Of a DNA stretch of 64,000 nt, positions 9,938-23,079 are shown piece by piece. Position 1 is the stretch's first letter, and each line of letters opens with the position of its first letter. The translations under genes were made by a program, and so were the position numbers. Location: NCBI GenBank assembly GCA_003971905.1, contig RSEE01000012.1, positions 868,001 to 932,000 on the forward strand. The letters are read 5' to 3'. The notes beneath the pieces are model-generated. The model did no database searches. It saw only the letters and a program-made list of their open reading frames with translations, and was not told the DNA's origin. This stretch comes from Moniliella sp. 'wahieum' (lineage: Eukaryota > Basidiomycota > Moniliellomycetes > Moniliellales > Moniliellaceae).

Positions 9938-12900
9938 ATCCCACGAAGCAGCATGCATATGGGTCTTGGTAATGTACATACTACAATGTGCAAGTGGTGG
10001 TGACAATGGATGGGGGCAGAGGGAAGAAGAGGAATAGTAAGGATGCGTAGGGAACATGGATGGATACGCCTCAGAGTCTGGTCATCTCGGCAGGCTTTAA
10101 TGGTTCGTGGCAACATTTCTCTCGGCAGCATTCCAAGGACATCGCTTCCATGGACATTGCCTCCGTCGGCATCGCTCTCGGCATCGCGTCCGTCGAAATC
10201 GGTTTCGTCATCGTTTTCACCAAAATCGTTTTCGTCGGCATCAGTTCCTGCCCCCCCACTTGTCTCTGCGGCAGCAGCCGCACGGAGACTGAAGAGACGC
10301 TGCAAACGTTTCACACGAGCAATCCGGATAGCCTCAAGTGTGAACTGGATCATCATCTCGGTACGGTGCTTGTAATCGGCCACCTGGGGACCAAAGCAGA
10401 ACGAAAGGGGAAAGCGATACGAAAGCCACAGGTATAACCACACGTTCGATGCAGCGATTCGAGTTGGTGAGTGTATCGATGTGCACTTCCGGTGCGTCAG
10501 GATCAACAAAGTGAGCTGCATTTCGGGAACGCCCATAGGAGAGGCCTGATGGCTTCTGCTCTTCCGCTGCGGCCTTGGACGGCCCGTTTTCCCATCAGCA
10601 TCGTCCGAACCCAATGGTTTCCACGTTGGTGGGAGATCGACCATGGGGTTGACAGCATCCTTCTCGGATGCCATCGACTCCAACGTCTGCGCGCCTTTCG
10701 CGATCGCCTCTCTCTCCAGCTCTTCCATTCGCAATAGTCTGCAACATCTCGCTTGCCTCGATCGCCTTGTCAAACTCGACAAGCGAACCCATGCAAAAGT
10801 GACGGGTAAAGGACTGAAGGGCATACATCACCCGCAGGTCTCTCGTATTTGCCGGTGCATCCGAGAAGCGTTCTCGCTCCGCAATCGACAGAGTCTGACC
10901 CGAATCAAACCCAACGGGCATCGTCGCATCTTGAGCCTCAGCTCCCTGCGTGGCCCGAGCCATCGTGCTTGCCACACTGTCCTCCGACGAGCGGAAGCTG
11001 GATGCCTTCTCAATCACCTCGAGCACATTCAGCTGGCCACTGATATTGGAATGGAAAAAGAGCTCCTCGTTGAGCTGGACAAGCATCTGTGCGTCCTTGC
11101 GCAACGCAAGAAGCGAACGCCCAACTCCCTCGGTTTGAGGCGAAATGATGGCCTTTGACGCATCCTCGCCGTTGTTGTCATGCGCAGATGCCTCGTCCTT
11201 GAACATATCATCCTTGTTCCAGAACGTATCCTTTTGGAACTTGTCGTTCCTGTCGTTGTTGAACTTGGCACCGTGTGCAGATTTGGGATCCGGTGTGCGT
11301 TTATTGAGACTGTCGGGGGTATCGATCAATTCGGACAACTTGGAAAGCGCCTCTTGAGGGGGCGAAAACGCAGCCCGTGGGATGGGCTGGATAGGAGCCT
11401 TGAGAGCGTCCTTGAGTACACTGAGATCCTTGGGCTGCATAGTAGTCGCACTACCAACCGTGTCATCGCTGTGCACCCCATATCGTCCTGCTCGCCCAGC
11501 AATTTGTTTGATCTGAGAAGCAGACAAGTACTTGAAGCCCTCTGAGCCGTCGAATTTGGCCAGAGTGTCGAACACAACGCGCTTAATTTTTCTGGGCAGG
11601 AGGCAAAGTCAGCTCGATGCGGCGGGTCATCAACGCCATGCAATGTGAAGCGCAAGGGCATGAGAGGAAGATGGAGAAAAGCAACGTACAGATTCAAACC
11701 CATACCAATGGCGTCGCTGGCCACCATCACGTCGTAGCCTGAATCGGGGTCATTGAACAAACGCGCCTGCTCCGCACGCGTCTCAGGAGGCAGCCCGCCA
11801 TAAACAACAGCACACTGGAGCCCTGTTTTTTCTTCCACTAGACGTTTGATGTCAAAAATGCGGTTACGGGAGAAGGCAACGATGCAGTCGCCCTTTTGAA
11901 TCCGTCCAAAGTCGTTGTCCAGTGACTTTGACGACACCTCCAGCGGTGTCAGACGTTGGTACTCGTGGACGTGCACCTCGTCTCCGCAGGCCTCGCCAAT
12001 TTTCTGGATCAACGGCACGACGGTTGCTTCGCCACAAAGGTGAATCTCCTTGGCAGCTACGCCGAGCAACGCATTGGTCCACGCCTGGCCACGCGCCGGG
12101 TCGGAAATCATCTGGATCTCGTCAATCACCGCCACCTCCACCAGCATTTCTGGTGGCAACATCTCCACCGTGCACGAAGTCAGCCCGACAAAGCCTTCCC
12201 CCAAGCGCACCTCATCGCCCGTAACAAGGTTGCACGTCCGCGAACCCAACCCTGGCGAGACTTGGCCGGCATTGATGCGGTACCAAATCTCGTGCGCCAA
12301 GAGGCGGAGTGGGCCGGCGTACAGTCCGGTTCGTGCTTTCATGAGGCGCACAGGGCACCATGCGTTTTGCCACTGTTGGTGGGACCCACGTGGAGGTGAA
12401 TCTGGCGGGTGAGGCGACGCGTGGCGGGGAAGCGGTCCATGGGAGTGCGATAGTCCAGTGTCTGGACCAAATCCTGGATCTGGGCGGCTGCGTTGATGGC
12501 CAACGTGCGATCAGCGGCAGGGGTAGAGGAGGCGCGGCTGAGCTGGAGCAAGTGCTTCTCGACAAAAAGGAGGAACTTGTTGACCAAGTGGCGGTCAATA
12601 ACCGTGTCTGGTGATTCCAGCACCATTGTCGTGCGCAGAGACTCGATCGGCCATCCGTCCTGTTCGTGGAGCGCTTGCAAAGTAGAAGGGTCGGCAGCAG
12701 CTTTTTTCACGTCGTGCTGGGTCTGGCGGGCCCAGAATTGCAGAAGGGCCGCCAGGTCAGCGTGAACAGCTGGGGTGGGAGAGAGCGCGGGGACGCAGAG
12801 ATGGTTGACAAGGAGGCGGGCGACCGGAACGGTCACGCCATACGCGGCGAGCGAATCGAGGATGTACGCATTCTTGGCAAACCCGGTCAAGTTGTCACTG

Positions 12901-13397
12901 ATCATGGTAACCACCTGCTCTGTGGTGAGCAATTCGATTGGGCCAAATTTGGGAGCAGGGGGGTTCTTGCGAAAGCCCTTGAGGTTGTGCTTGGACAGCT
13001 TGAAGGTACCACGGTGGCCGCTGTTGGGCCTGCCGTCGTAGGAGTCGGGCCTGGGATGGAAGTTGGGCTTGCGGTTGAAGTTATAGTTGGACTTGTACCC
13101 GGGCGGCCGGTTGGGCCTGGAGTCGAGGCCCGGACCGGTGTTTGGGCCTCGCCTGTTGCCAGTAAAGGGGCGCCGAAAGGGGGGACTGGAGCGGTTGGTT
13201 TCGAACGGGAGAGGGGACTTTTTATACGCGGGGGCGTCCTTGTCACTCCGCAGACGCAGGGGGGCTTCGTGCGCCTCGCGGGTGACAGGCGCGCTGCTGC
13301 TCAGTCCGCGTCGCGCCCATCGGGGGGCAGCGGCAAGAGGGAGCGGGCTGCGGAGCACGCCCACTGTGCGGGCGCGTGCGATGGCAGCGATGGACAT
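9934..13397 (-). CDS. SUV3: Mitochondrial ATP-dependent RNA helicase Suv3
   Basis: Helicase of the mitochondrial RNA degradosome. The start at 13397 gives MSIAAIARARTVGVLRSPLP, an Arg/Ala-rich presequence suited to mitochondrial import. Walker A is HVGPTNSGKTHGAL (about 12370). Downstream are AGPLRLLAHEIWYRINA, the DEIQ box in VAVIDEIQMISDPARGQAWT, VVYGGLPPETRAEQARLFN, DVMVASDAIGMGLNL and QIAGRAGRYG. The intron is 11592-11689 (GTACGT). The C-terminal region has the Suv3-typical WLYLWLSYRFPLSFC. A lost G at about 12350 splits the gene just after Walker A, and a CG loss near 10795 shifts the frame again. The frame open at the end stops at 9934, but the acidic and basic tail looks out of frame, so the true stop may be nearer 10071. 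Confidence 0.9.
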
Positions 13398-14160
13398 CGT
13401 CGCTCCAGTGGTGGCCAGGGAGGCGAGGCAGACAGGAGGCGGCCGGGCGGAGCAGAGCGGCGTCTCCCGAGAGCAGCTGGCCGGCCGACATACTTTGGGC
13501 GAAGAGCTTCGCTTCCCAAAATATATCCGGTGCAAGTGCCCTCTTCTTCCGCCCGCCGCGGAACAACTGCCGGTGTGGCTAATTTCAACTTTCACACCAG
13601 CGCTGGGGTAGGGTGCAGTTGTCTGTTTTTTTTTTTCTTCAGCCACTCGGCTCCGCATCGGCCCGGATGGGGCCCGGCTTTTTTTCACGGCCCAGCCGCC
13701 GAGGTGTATTCCAGCTGTCTGCTCTTCGGGCTCCAAGGAGCTTAATCAGCCACACGGCTTCATTTGTGCCATAGCACCGACTGGTCCTCCTCTGAATCCA
13801 AGCATTTGGAGGCCCAACGCTTTTGACGGCCGTAACCGGCTGACCGGCAACCCTGGGTTTTTTGACTCGTGGCGCAGGTGGGTGTGGGTACGGTAGTGCG
13901 GGTCCGCCCTGTGTCTTCGCCGGCAAGCAGCACAGCAGCAGCACCCACACGGTGGCTGAGAATGAAAACAGGTGCGTGTGCGTGCTGTCAGTCTGCCCGC
14001 CACCGCGCGACCATGTGATCGAGATCATCGATCCCTTGGTGATCACGACCTAATAAGAGCGCGTGACACGACAGCCCGGATTTAATTTTTCTTCGCCCCA
14101 GCCCAACAGATCCATCTCCCCATCTCGCCAACCAGCGCGTCTCCCTTCTCGGTGGCGTTC
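13398..14160. promoter_or_regulatory. Shared upstream region of SUV3 and PAN6
   Basis: A 763-bp divergent intergenic region. It carries a T-rich tract near 13625-13640 and pyrimidine-rich sequence just before the PAN6 start. I see no conserved gene; open frames here are read-through or antisense composition effects. Confidence 0.5.
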
Positions 14161-15440
14161 ATGGCCTTTTCTCTCCGCCCACGCCTGCTCCCCCGCCACC
14201 ACATCTCTTCGCTCACATCTCCCCTCACCACCCCCACCCCTGCCCGCACTCTCGCCACTGTTACGCCTGCCCCCTCCTCTTCTTCCACCGCTATGCCTTC
14301 CACCACTACTGCCGCTCCTGCTTCGCACCCCGTGCCCCCTCGCCGACCGTCCAAGGCGGCGACTGACCATCTCGGTCAGTCTGCCCCTTCAACGTCGATT
14401 GAGAGCGGGATCGAGGTTCTCCACACGGTTGACGGGGTGCGCCAGTGGCGGCACCGCGCCATGCGCGCTGGTCGCTCGGTGGGGTTTGTGGCTACCATGG
14501 GTGCACTCCACGCTGGCCACTTGAGTTTGGTTCAGCGCAGCTTGGATCAGAATGACGAGACCATCGTATCGGTCTTTGTCAATCCCGCCCAGTTTGCCCC
14601 CCATGAGGACTTGGCTGCTTACCCGCGCACCCTGCCTGCCGATGCTGCCGCTTTGGCTTCACTTCACTCCTCCGTTCCCCTGGCAAGCGAGGATGACCCC
14701 ACCCCTCATCCACCCGCTTCGCCACGCCGCGTGGCTCGCATCTTTGCCCCCGCGGTGTCGGAAATGTACCCTAATGGGTTCACCCAGACCGTTGCCGATC
14801 AGGTGGGCGCTTTCGTTGAGGTCAAAGGTCTGAGCGAGCAGATGGAGGGGGCGTCGCGACCTACTTTTTTCCGTGGCGTGGCTACCGTTGTCACCAAGCT
14901 CTTTCACATTGTCCAGCCAGACCACACGTACTTTGGCCAAAAGGATATTCAACAAGCCCTCATCCTGCGCCGTCTCGTGTCCGACCTCCGGTTCTCTTAC
15001 CCTCCTTCGGCCGACCATTTGGTCATCATGCCCATCGCACGCGACCCCACCACCGGTCTTGCCCTCAGCAGTCGTAACACCTACCTTTCCCCGAAAGTGC
15101 GTGAATTCCATGCTACTGCCCTCTACCACGCGTTGTGTGCGGCCAGTACGCGTGGGAAGCCACCTCGGACCCATCGGACCGTGTCGCGCGCGCGCTCGAT
15201 GCCGCTCATTCCACCCTAGCTGCCGAGGCTCATCGCGCGCACCAAGACGGCGTTTATCTTGAACTGGACTACCTCACCCTCAACGACCCTTCCACGTTTG
15301 TCCAACTTGGCCCCCATGACGCGCCTTCCAGTGCTATCTTTTCGGGCGCGATCAACATTGCCGATGCCTTGCCTGATGGCCAACCAGCTTCGAGGCCGAC
15401 CCGGCTGATTGACAATGTGTTGCTTGGGTTTTCCGTCTGA
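14161..15440 (+). CDS. PAN6: Pantothenate synthetase (pantoate--beta-alanine ligase)
   Basis: Joins pantoate and beta-alanine using ATP, the last step of vitamin B5 synthesis. The signature nucleotidyl-transferase motifs are visible: GFVATMGALHAGHLSLVQRS (HIGH-like), VSVFVNPAQFAPHEDL, FFRGVATVVTKLF, the pantoate/ATP site TYFGQKDIQQALILRRLV, and ALSSRNTYLSP (SSRN, KMSKS-like). The N-terminus from the ATG at 14161 is about 85 residues longer than bacterial PanC, rich in Ser/Thr/Pro/Arg, and might be a weak organelle signal; internal ATGs make a shorter form possible. The C-terminal part VYLELDYLTLNDPSTFVQLG is in another frame: one C is missing at about 15148 (GGCCAG for GGCCCAG). Ending ADALPDGQ...RLIDNVLLG is standard. 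Confidence 0.92.
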
Positions 15441-16274
15441 GTTTGCATTCGCTTCACGCCTTCCCTTGGCGCACACTGCTCCCAATTGTTTCCCTGCACT
15501 GGTGTTTACAGCTTTGTGTCCCCCCTCCCCCACCTCCCCAAAGAGGTTTGTGCCTCGGTACCAAAATGTCTCTGTATCTTCCTTCCACTTGACTACCGAC
15601 TTTTGACCTCTCTATTTGTAACCACTACTTCTCGCTACGAGCACCACGTCTCTTGTCCGCATGGGCCATCCCTGAGCACTCCCGTGAGCTGTTGTACTGG
15701 GATGGGTACAAATTGTAGCACATGCGGTTGTATCCCAGAGCATCATCCCATCGATGAGGTCTGAGGCTCAGATCTGAGGTGAAGTCAAGTTTTTTATATT
15801 CCACCCTCACCGCGCTCAACTTGGCCTTTGCTGTAGGCGCAGATGAAGATGTCGGTACATGCAGCACGCCTTGGCCTGCATCCAATCCAATATGGGTCTC
15901 CTTTCTCCCCCTAGCCCTGCTGCTGTCCCCGCGGCCATACTTCCCAACGAGATTGTCTTGGCATTGTTGCGGCAAGAGCAGCATAAACTTTCCAGTATTA
16001 TCTACCAGCCTTCCCAGCCCCAGCCCCATGCCTCCCCGTAATGAACGAGGTGATCCACAACCACACTCTGCTGTTGTTAGTTGTCATCTGGACTCGCAAG
16101 CGCAAGCGCAAGTGACGAGAACCGAGGTGTGATACTGCAAAACCATCTCGTCAACGTCCATTTGCCAACTAAGCTATGCCCTGTATCAAGGTATATATCA
16201 TGCAACCTGTCCAAGTAGGAACTAGGACCACCGCCACAATCGCACAGCTTCCGGCTAGGGTATAACAGATTGGA
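15441..16274. other. Convergent spacer between PAN6 and NSE2
   Basis: Tail-to-tail spacer of 834 bp. A short member of the CTGAG/CTCAG family lies at 15756-15779, with a CAGATCTGAG core at 15769-15778. No conserved coding sequence or RNA gene seen. Confidence 0.5.
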
Positions 16275-17466
16275 CTAATCAATCACCTCTGCCGCCGACG
16301 TGGCCGAGTTGCCCATCTTGAGGCGGCGTACATGCATGGCAGTACGGCGTGCCATCAACTCATCACTGACCAAGTCGGCTGCGCGAAGAGTCACCGTGCA
16401 GCCCGAGACGGGGCAACGGGCAGCACGGTTGGCCAGGTGCTGGACAATGGCGTCGCGGCTGTAGATGTGTTGGCAAGCCGGGTTCTTGACCGGACGGGAA
16501 AAGTAGTCTTGGGTCAGAGGGCATTTGAACGAGACCACCACCCCGCCCATTTGCAAATCATCGTCCGAGTCGTTCCCATCGCCTTCTCGGCCGGAAACAG
16601 TTCTTTGAGCGCTGGCATCGGTTCAGTTTCCAAATGACTCGCATCCTGTTCCGCTTCGAAGTTAGTACTACCCATGCCATCTAAGAGCAACAAGCAACGT
16701 ACCCAAGATAGCGTACGGAAGTACAAGTAGACGTCGTTGTCCTCAGCCGCGTACTTTTGGCGCGGGGTTAGTGCCTCGTACTTGCGGTCCAGTTCTGCAG
16801 TGGCGGCGCGGAAGGTCTGTGCCAAGTTTTCAATAGGTTCCCCGGCGGCGGTCATGGTGCGCAAGCGATCGAGCGCGCGCATGCGTTGCTTGGACCTGCT
16901 CGTGACGTCGGACAATTGACGGGCATAGTCATCTAGCGCTTGGTAGTGCCGCGACTCGCTCTGCCCCTGGGTACGAGCCTGTTCCTCGGAATAGGCAGAC
17001 GTGTTGCCCAAGAGACGACTGCTCTTCACGACAAACGATCGTACTTTTTCCCACTGGCTCGCCTGCTCACCCAGTACCACTTCCACCGCTGCTTCATCCA
17101 GCTTGCTCGGCTCTTCCGACCGTTTCTGCCATGCAACCCAATTCGCATCCTCATCAGGATCGTCCTCCTCTTCCTCCTCCTCCTCCTCGAGGCGCTGGGT
17201 GAAGCGCTGCAGGAATTCGCCCGTGCCATCATCGTCGACGGCATCCGCAGCAGGGCGGTGGCGGTGGCGGCGCTGCGGGGACGCGGGCGCAGCGTCCTCG
17301 TCCTCGTCCTCGTCCAGGTCGATGGTTTGGGTCAGCTCGGCTGGGTCCTGGGTGGCACGGCGGTAGCGCTTGCCTGCGCGGCGGCTGTATGCTGGGACTG
17401 GGAGGGGATTTCGCCCTGCTGGTCGTCCTCGTCGTCGGGGATGATGGTACGGTGTCCACGGGCCAT
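16275..17466 (-). CDS. NSE2: SUMO E3 ligase subunit Nse2/Mms21 of the SMC5/6 complex
   Basis: SP-RING SUMO ligase acting in DNA repair with SMC5/6. The start at 17466 gives [20 protein letters not shown], then an acidic segment with a Glu-only run near 17175 and a helical middle ([38 protein letters not shown]) that would be the SMC5-binding helices. The SP-RING near the C-terminus reads [20 protein letters not shown] followed by [20 protein letters not shown], with the Cys-His-Cys zinc ligands in place. A short intron with donor GTACGT and branch-like TACTAAC is likely near 16653-16701 (exact junction unclear). A lost G at about 16590 and another break near 17370 shift the frame. Length (about 380 residues) is longer than yeast Mms21 because of the acidic N-terminus. 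Confidence 0.85.
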
Positions 17467-17788
17467 GGTGATGTGGTGGGGCGATGGCAGGCCCACCGGC
17501 CTGCGCGGGGGGCTGAACGCGACGCGTCCTTCTCCCCTGAACATTTCGCCCGACGCGCGCGAATTCCGCGGTACCGGCGCCGATGGGGCTCATACTGGTT
17601 CCGCCCTGCCCCAGCCACTTTTTTGTGCCCAAGCCAGCCTGCGTGATTTGGTGTCGGCGCCCCCCGGACACAGCAGCCCACCCGCACGGACGCGCCTCCA
17701 CAACGAGCGACGGCGCGCTAACAGACGGTCATCTGTGCCTCCTCCTTCTCGCCGTGCGCGCCATCCTCCAGCACTCCAGCGCCCAGCC
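17467..17788. promoter_or_regulatory. Divergent promoter NSE2/URA7
   Basis: A 322-bp interval between the two start codons must hold both promoters. No TATA element is evident; it is GC-rich. Confidence 0.5.
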
Positions 17789-19862
<2,074 letters not shown>

Positions 19863-20086
19863 GAGCACCTGCGTATATATTGGCAATATCATATGGTCTG
19901 CTTGGTGTTAGCGTCCTGGGCCGAGATGGGAGTAGGGGGTTGGCTTCACGGTGGGCCAGCGGCGTGGTCAGCGTCCCAGTGCTCTAGGGCGGCTGTAGTG
20001 ACGGTGGAGAGCTCGCAGGGCTAGTCAGATAGGGGTCGGGCCTTTGTCTTAAGGTCTCCAACCCCTGAGTGCAACTGATTGCTCCA

Positions 20087-20115
20087 TTCAAGCTTCAAGC
20101 TTCAAAGCTTCAAGC
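20087..20115. repeat. Heptamer array (TTCAAGC), four units
   Basis: TTCAAGC at 20087 and 20094, an 8-bp variant TTCAAAGC at 20101, and TTCAAGC at 20109. It is the same unit as the long array at 52060-52121. Confidence 0.75.
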
Positions 20116-20157
20116 CAGTTCAAAAAGCTTCACGATTCCAGCGTGTATATTGAGTCT

Positions 20158-20220
20158 TCAACGTGTGCACCGTTGACCGTCAACGCGTCAACGCGTCAAG
20201 CCGCAACGCTCAACGTGCTC
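20158..20220. repeat. CAACG/GTCAAC-rich array
   Basis: Degenerate repetition of TCAACG and GTCAACGC, including two adjacent GCGTCAAC units with ACGCGT palindromes. Lies directly downstream of the TTCAAGC array. Confidence 0.5.
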
Positions 20221-20768
20221 GAGGCTGCCTCGCTCGTGTGGGAGCGACATTGGAGAGGCCGGGAGGAGCGTGGCACGTTGCGGACGGAAAGACTGCTCTG
20301 TGGTGTGTGAGCGTATGAAGGTACGAAGAGGCAAGGCCCAATAAGGATGTCTCTGGGATCGGATCGATGACCGATGGCCGCTGATCCTGCACAGTTGCCC
20401 AGAGCGAGCCGAGAGCAGCGAGGCACAGGAGCGCAGTGGCCTGGCGCAGCGCCCGGGGACTGGCGCGGTGCCTTCCACCGTCCCCACCGCCGGCATGGCA
20501 GCGCAGGGCCACACTGCCCTCCTCCTTCCGTGCCAGGAAGGATCGGCGGCGGGCAGCGCTGCACGTGGAGCAGCCCCAGGCACGGCCGCAGTGGCGCATT
20601 GCGCCCGCACGGCGCCAGTCGCGCCGCTCGGGTCCGCCACGCAAAGCCACGCAGCACTGGTGGAGCGTTGCAGGGCTCACCGCAGGACGAGCCACTAGGC
20701 TAGTCACCGGCAGTCACCAGTCACTGTACTGCTGCCCCCTGCTAGTGACCTGATCAGGGCGTGGGGCT

Positions 20769-22414
20769 ATGGGCTGCTCTGGGCGCTTAAGCTTCCAGCC
20801 TCAGTGGTACTGTTTCGCCACCCCCACCACTTCCACCTCCTCTCTCCCTTCTACCTCTTCTCTCCCTTCGCTCCCTCCTACCTATCCCACCCCTCCTCCT
20901 CCCTCGCCCCCTCCCCGCACATTCTCTTCGTCTTCTGCGGCTGGCCGCCCTCTGTTTGTCCCACTGCCCTCTGTTCCGTCGGTACGTATGTGAATGGCCG
21001 GTAAGCGTGACGGTGTTCTGCTGAGAGCACGGCTGACCATGGACACCTCCCATTGCCCCGTGGCCTGCCCAGCCCACGTCCCATCTCCCTGTTCTGCCCC
21101 GTTTCAGCCCCCTGCCATCCGTCCTTTTCTTTTCCACATGTCTGCCTTGCCTCCTCTCTGCTCCATCCAGCTGGCCTGGTCTGCCGCTGGTGTTGCCTCC
21201 CCCGCGACACGGAGTCGGCTTGCGATTTGGACCTCGACACCGCCCCTGTCCCAGCCCTAGTGGACACGAGCGATGACGAGGTGGAAAGCGCGACCAGCTC
21301 GCCGTGTACATCTCTCGGCTCCCTCCGCGACTTTGCTGCGGTCGGTGTCCACCCCGCTGTTAGCACCAAACCTATGGCGAAGAGTTCCCGGTGCCCATCG
21401 AGTCCGTCGCGCCCGGCACCCTTACTCACGTGTCTCATCCGCCGCGCGTTACCACCTTCCGCATCGACCCCACCCCTGCTTGGATGGCTGCCTCGGACGC
21501 CAGCAGCAGTCCGCTGATCGAGTGCTGGGACTGGGACCACGTTGTGGGCCCCGCCCCGCTTGGGCGCACTGGCCCTACCGTGACCCCTCCACTCCCTGCG
21601 CTCTCGAGTCAGCCGCGTCAGGCGGTCATCGACGGTCGTGCATTCCATCATCCCGGTCCCTCTGTACCTCTCCCCTCGTCTGTACCCTTTCCCACCGCCT
21701 CTCCCCGCCCGGCATCGCCGTCGCGCGTGTCACTTGCCATGCGCCGTGCTGTCCAGCGCCGCCTTAGTAACTCGTCCCACTCAGGCTCCAGCCCGCGCAC
21801 GACCGCGGGCCAGGACGCCCCCCTTGGTCCGCCACAGATCATTGTCACCCCCCCGGACAGTGTGGAGCCTCCCCGCGTGGGCCTAGGGCTGGGCCTCGAG
21901 TTGGAGCTGGAGATGGGCATGGGCATGGCCAGGAGTCCAGTTCGCCGCCGGACACGCCGCGTCGGTCCAGGGATGTGCCACCGAATTGCCCATCCCCACC
22001 GTTCTCATCACCCCTCCGACGCAGGGCTGCGGCGGTGAGAACAATGCAAGCGCGTCTGTCCAGCAGCACGAGCCCCATGCCCCGACGAGCGCTCTGCCCC
22101 CCACTGCCCCCTTTGACCGGTTCAAGGGGGAGACATTTGAGGACGAGATGGACATTGACCTTAGTTTGGCCCAAGTCGTTGCCCCGCCCACGGCTACAAC
22201 CCTCTCAACCCAGGAGGAGGATTGTGGTTCGTTCCACTGGGACGCGGCGCTTCCTTCCTCCCCTGTGCTTCAGGAGGAAATGGAGACCGACGACGAGCGC
22301 TCGCCCTCTCCTACCCAGTCTTGCTTCCCGGATCGTCCCCGTACGGTCAGCAAGCGTTTGGCCGGACGCAAGATGGTCCAGCGTCTCGGTCTCCGTGCCG
22401 GACTGGTCTACTAA
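20769..22414 (+). CDS. Unknown Ser/Pro-rich protein, frame-broken
   Basis: No recognised domain. A plausible first exon (PTTSTSSLPSTSSLPSLPP, ending at 20981) is followed by a GTACGT donor and an acceptor at 21170. Next come acidic, Ser-rich segments ALVDTSDDEVESATSSPCTS, then LIECWDWDHVVGPAPLG, RVSLAMRRAVQRRLSNSSHS, PPQIIVTPPDSVEPPRV, DRFKGETFEDEMDIDLSLAQ and a basic C-terminus SKRLAGRKMVQRLGL ending at 22414. Several frame changes are needed to join them (about 21390 and 22000 at least). Disorder-type composition and short acidic and basic patches suggest a regulatory or nuclear protein, but that is guesswork. The start codon is uncertain. Confidence 0.45.
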
Positions 22415-23079
22415 GCATTCCAACCCCCCCCCCCCCGCCCCATTCCACCCCAACACCCGCCTTCCTCCTTCTCCATCTCCCCTCTCTAGCTGGCTAGAGA
22501 AGAGTGGGATGCCCCCCGCTGGCCGGGCTGTATCTGTTGGGACTGTGCCCTGCGCGTTGCACTACCTTACTTTGGTCCTGTTCGCCCTCTGGTCCTGTCT
22601 TTTGCTCGTCAGGGAGGTGCGCACTGGTCCCCCCCCTGAACGATCCTTGCCTCGTCGGAGGCATTGACTCTCCGCCATTTCTTCCTGAATTGTTACTAGC
22701 TCTGATTCTTGTTGGATTGCCACATGCTTGATGTGCCCTGCCCGGATCACAGCTGGCTTTGGTCGGCCGATTCGGCTGTCAAATCACCCACCCTTACCTC
22801 TCACAGCTGATTTGCTTGCGGAGCGTTCGCTTTCTGAACGACAACGATTGCATTGCCTTGGAACCGCGCTCGAGCCCCGACTGTCCCATGCGTCCCATAC
22901 TACACCACAGATATATGTGCTATAGCAAACAGACACAGGTACACTACCATCAAACAGGATTAATCGATAATTAGCCACAGCCCAAATGCATGAAAAAGAC
23001 GACAAAAGGTAACAACCACAGCCCGACCGGTAAGCATGAAAAACCCAAAGTACTCGACAAGTACGTTCGGACCCTGCGC
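22415..23079. other. Convergent spacer with C13 tract
   Basis: A 665-bp spacer between the unknown gene (+) and the TMEM41-like gene (-). An uninterrupted run of 13 C lies at 22424-22436. No conserved coding sequence seen. Confidence 0.5.

Larger units (their letters stand above)
19863..20768. other. Spacer downstream of URA7 with short tandem arrays
   Basis: About 0.9 kb. It holds the TTCAAGC array at 20087-20115 and a GTCAACG-type array at 20158-20220. The rest is GC-rich with mutually overlapping open frames on both strands, which I take as composition effects. Confidence 0.5.

Noticed and set aside
12666-13745. Plus-strand 359-codon open frame opposite SUV3
   Set aside because: Antisense to the SUV3 presequence and N-terminal domain; Gly/Arg-rich with no recognisable domain.
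20374-20703. Protein-coding gene between URA7 and the unknown gene
   Set aside because: Five overlapping frames on both strands are open here and all are Ala/Arg/Pro-rich; no motif or splice signal supports any of them.
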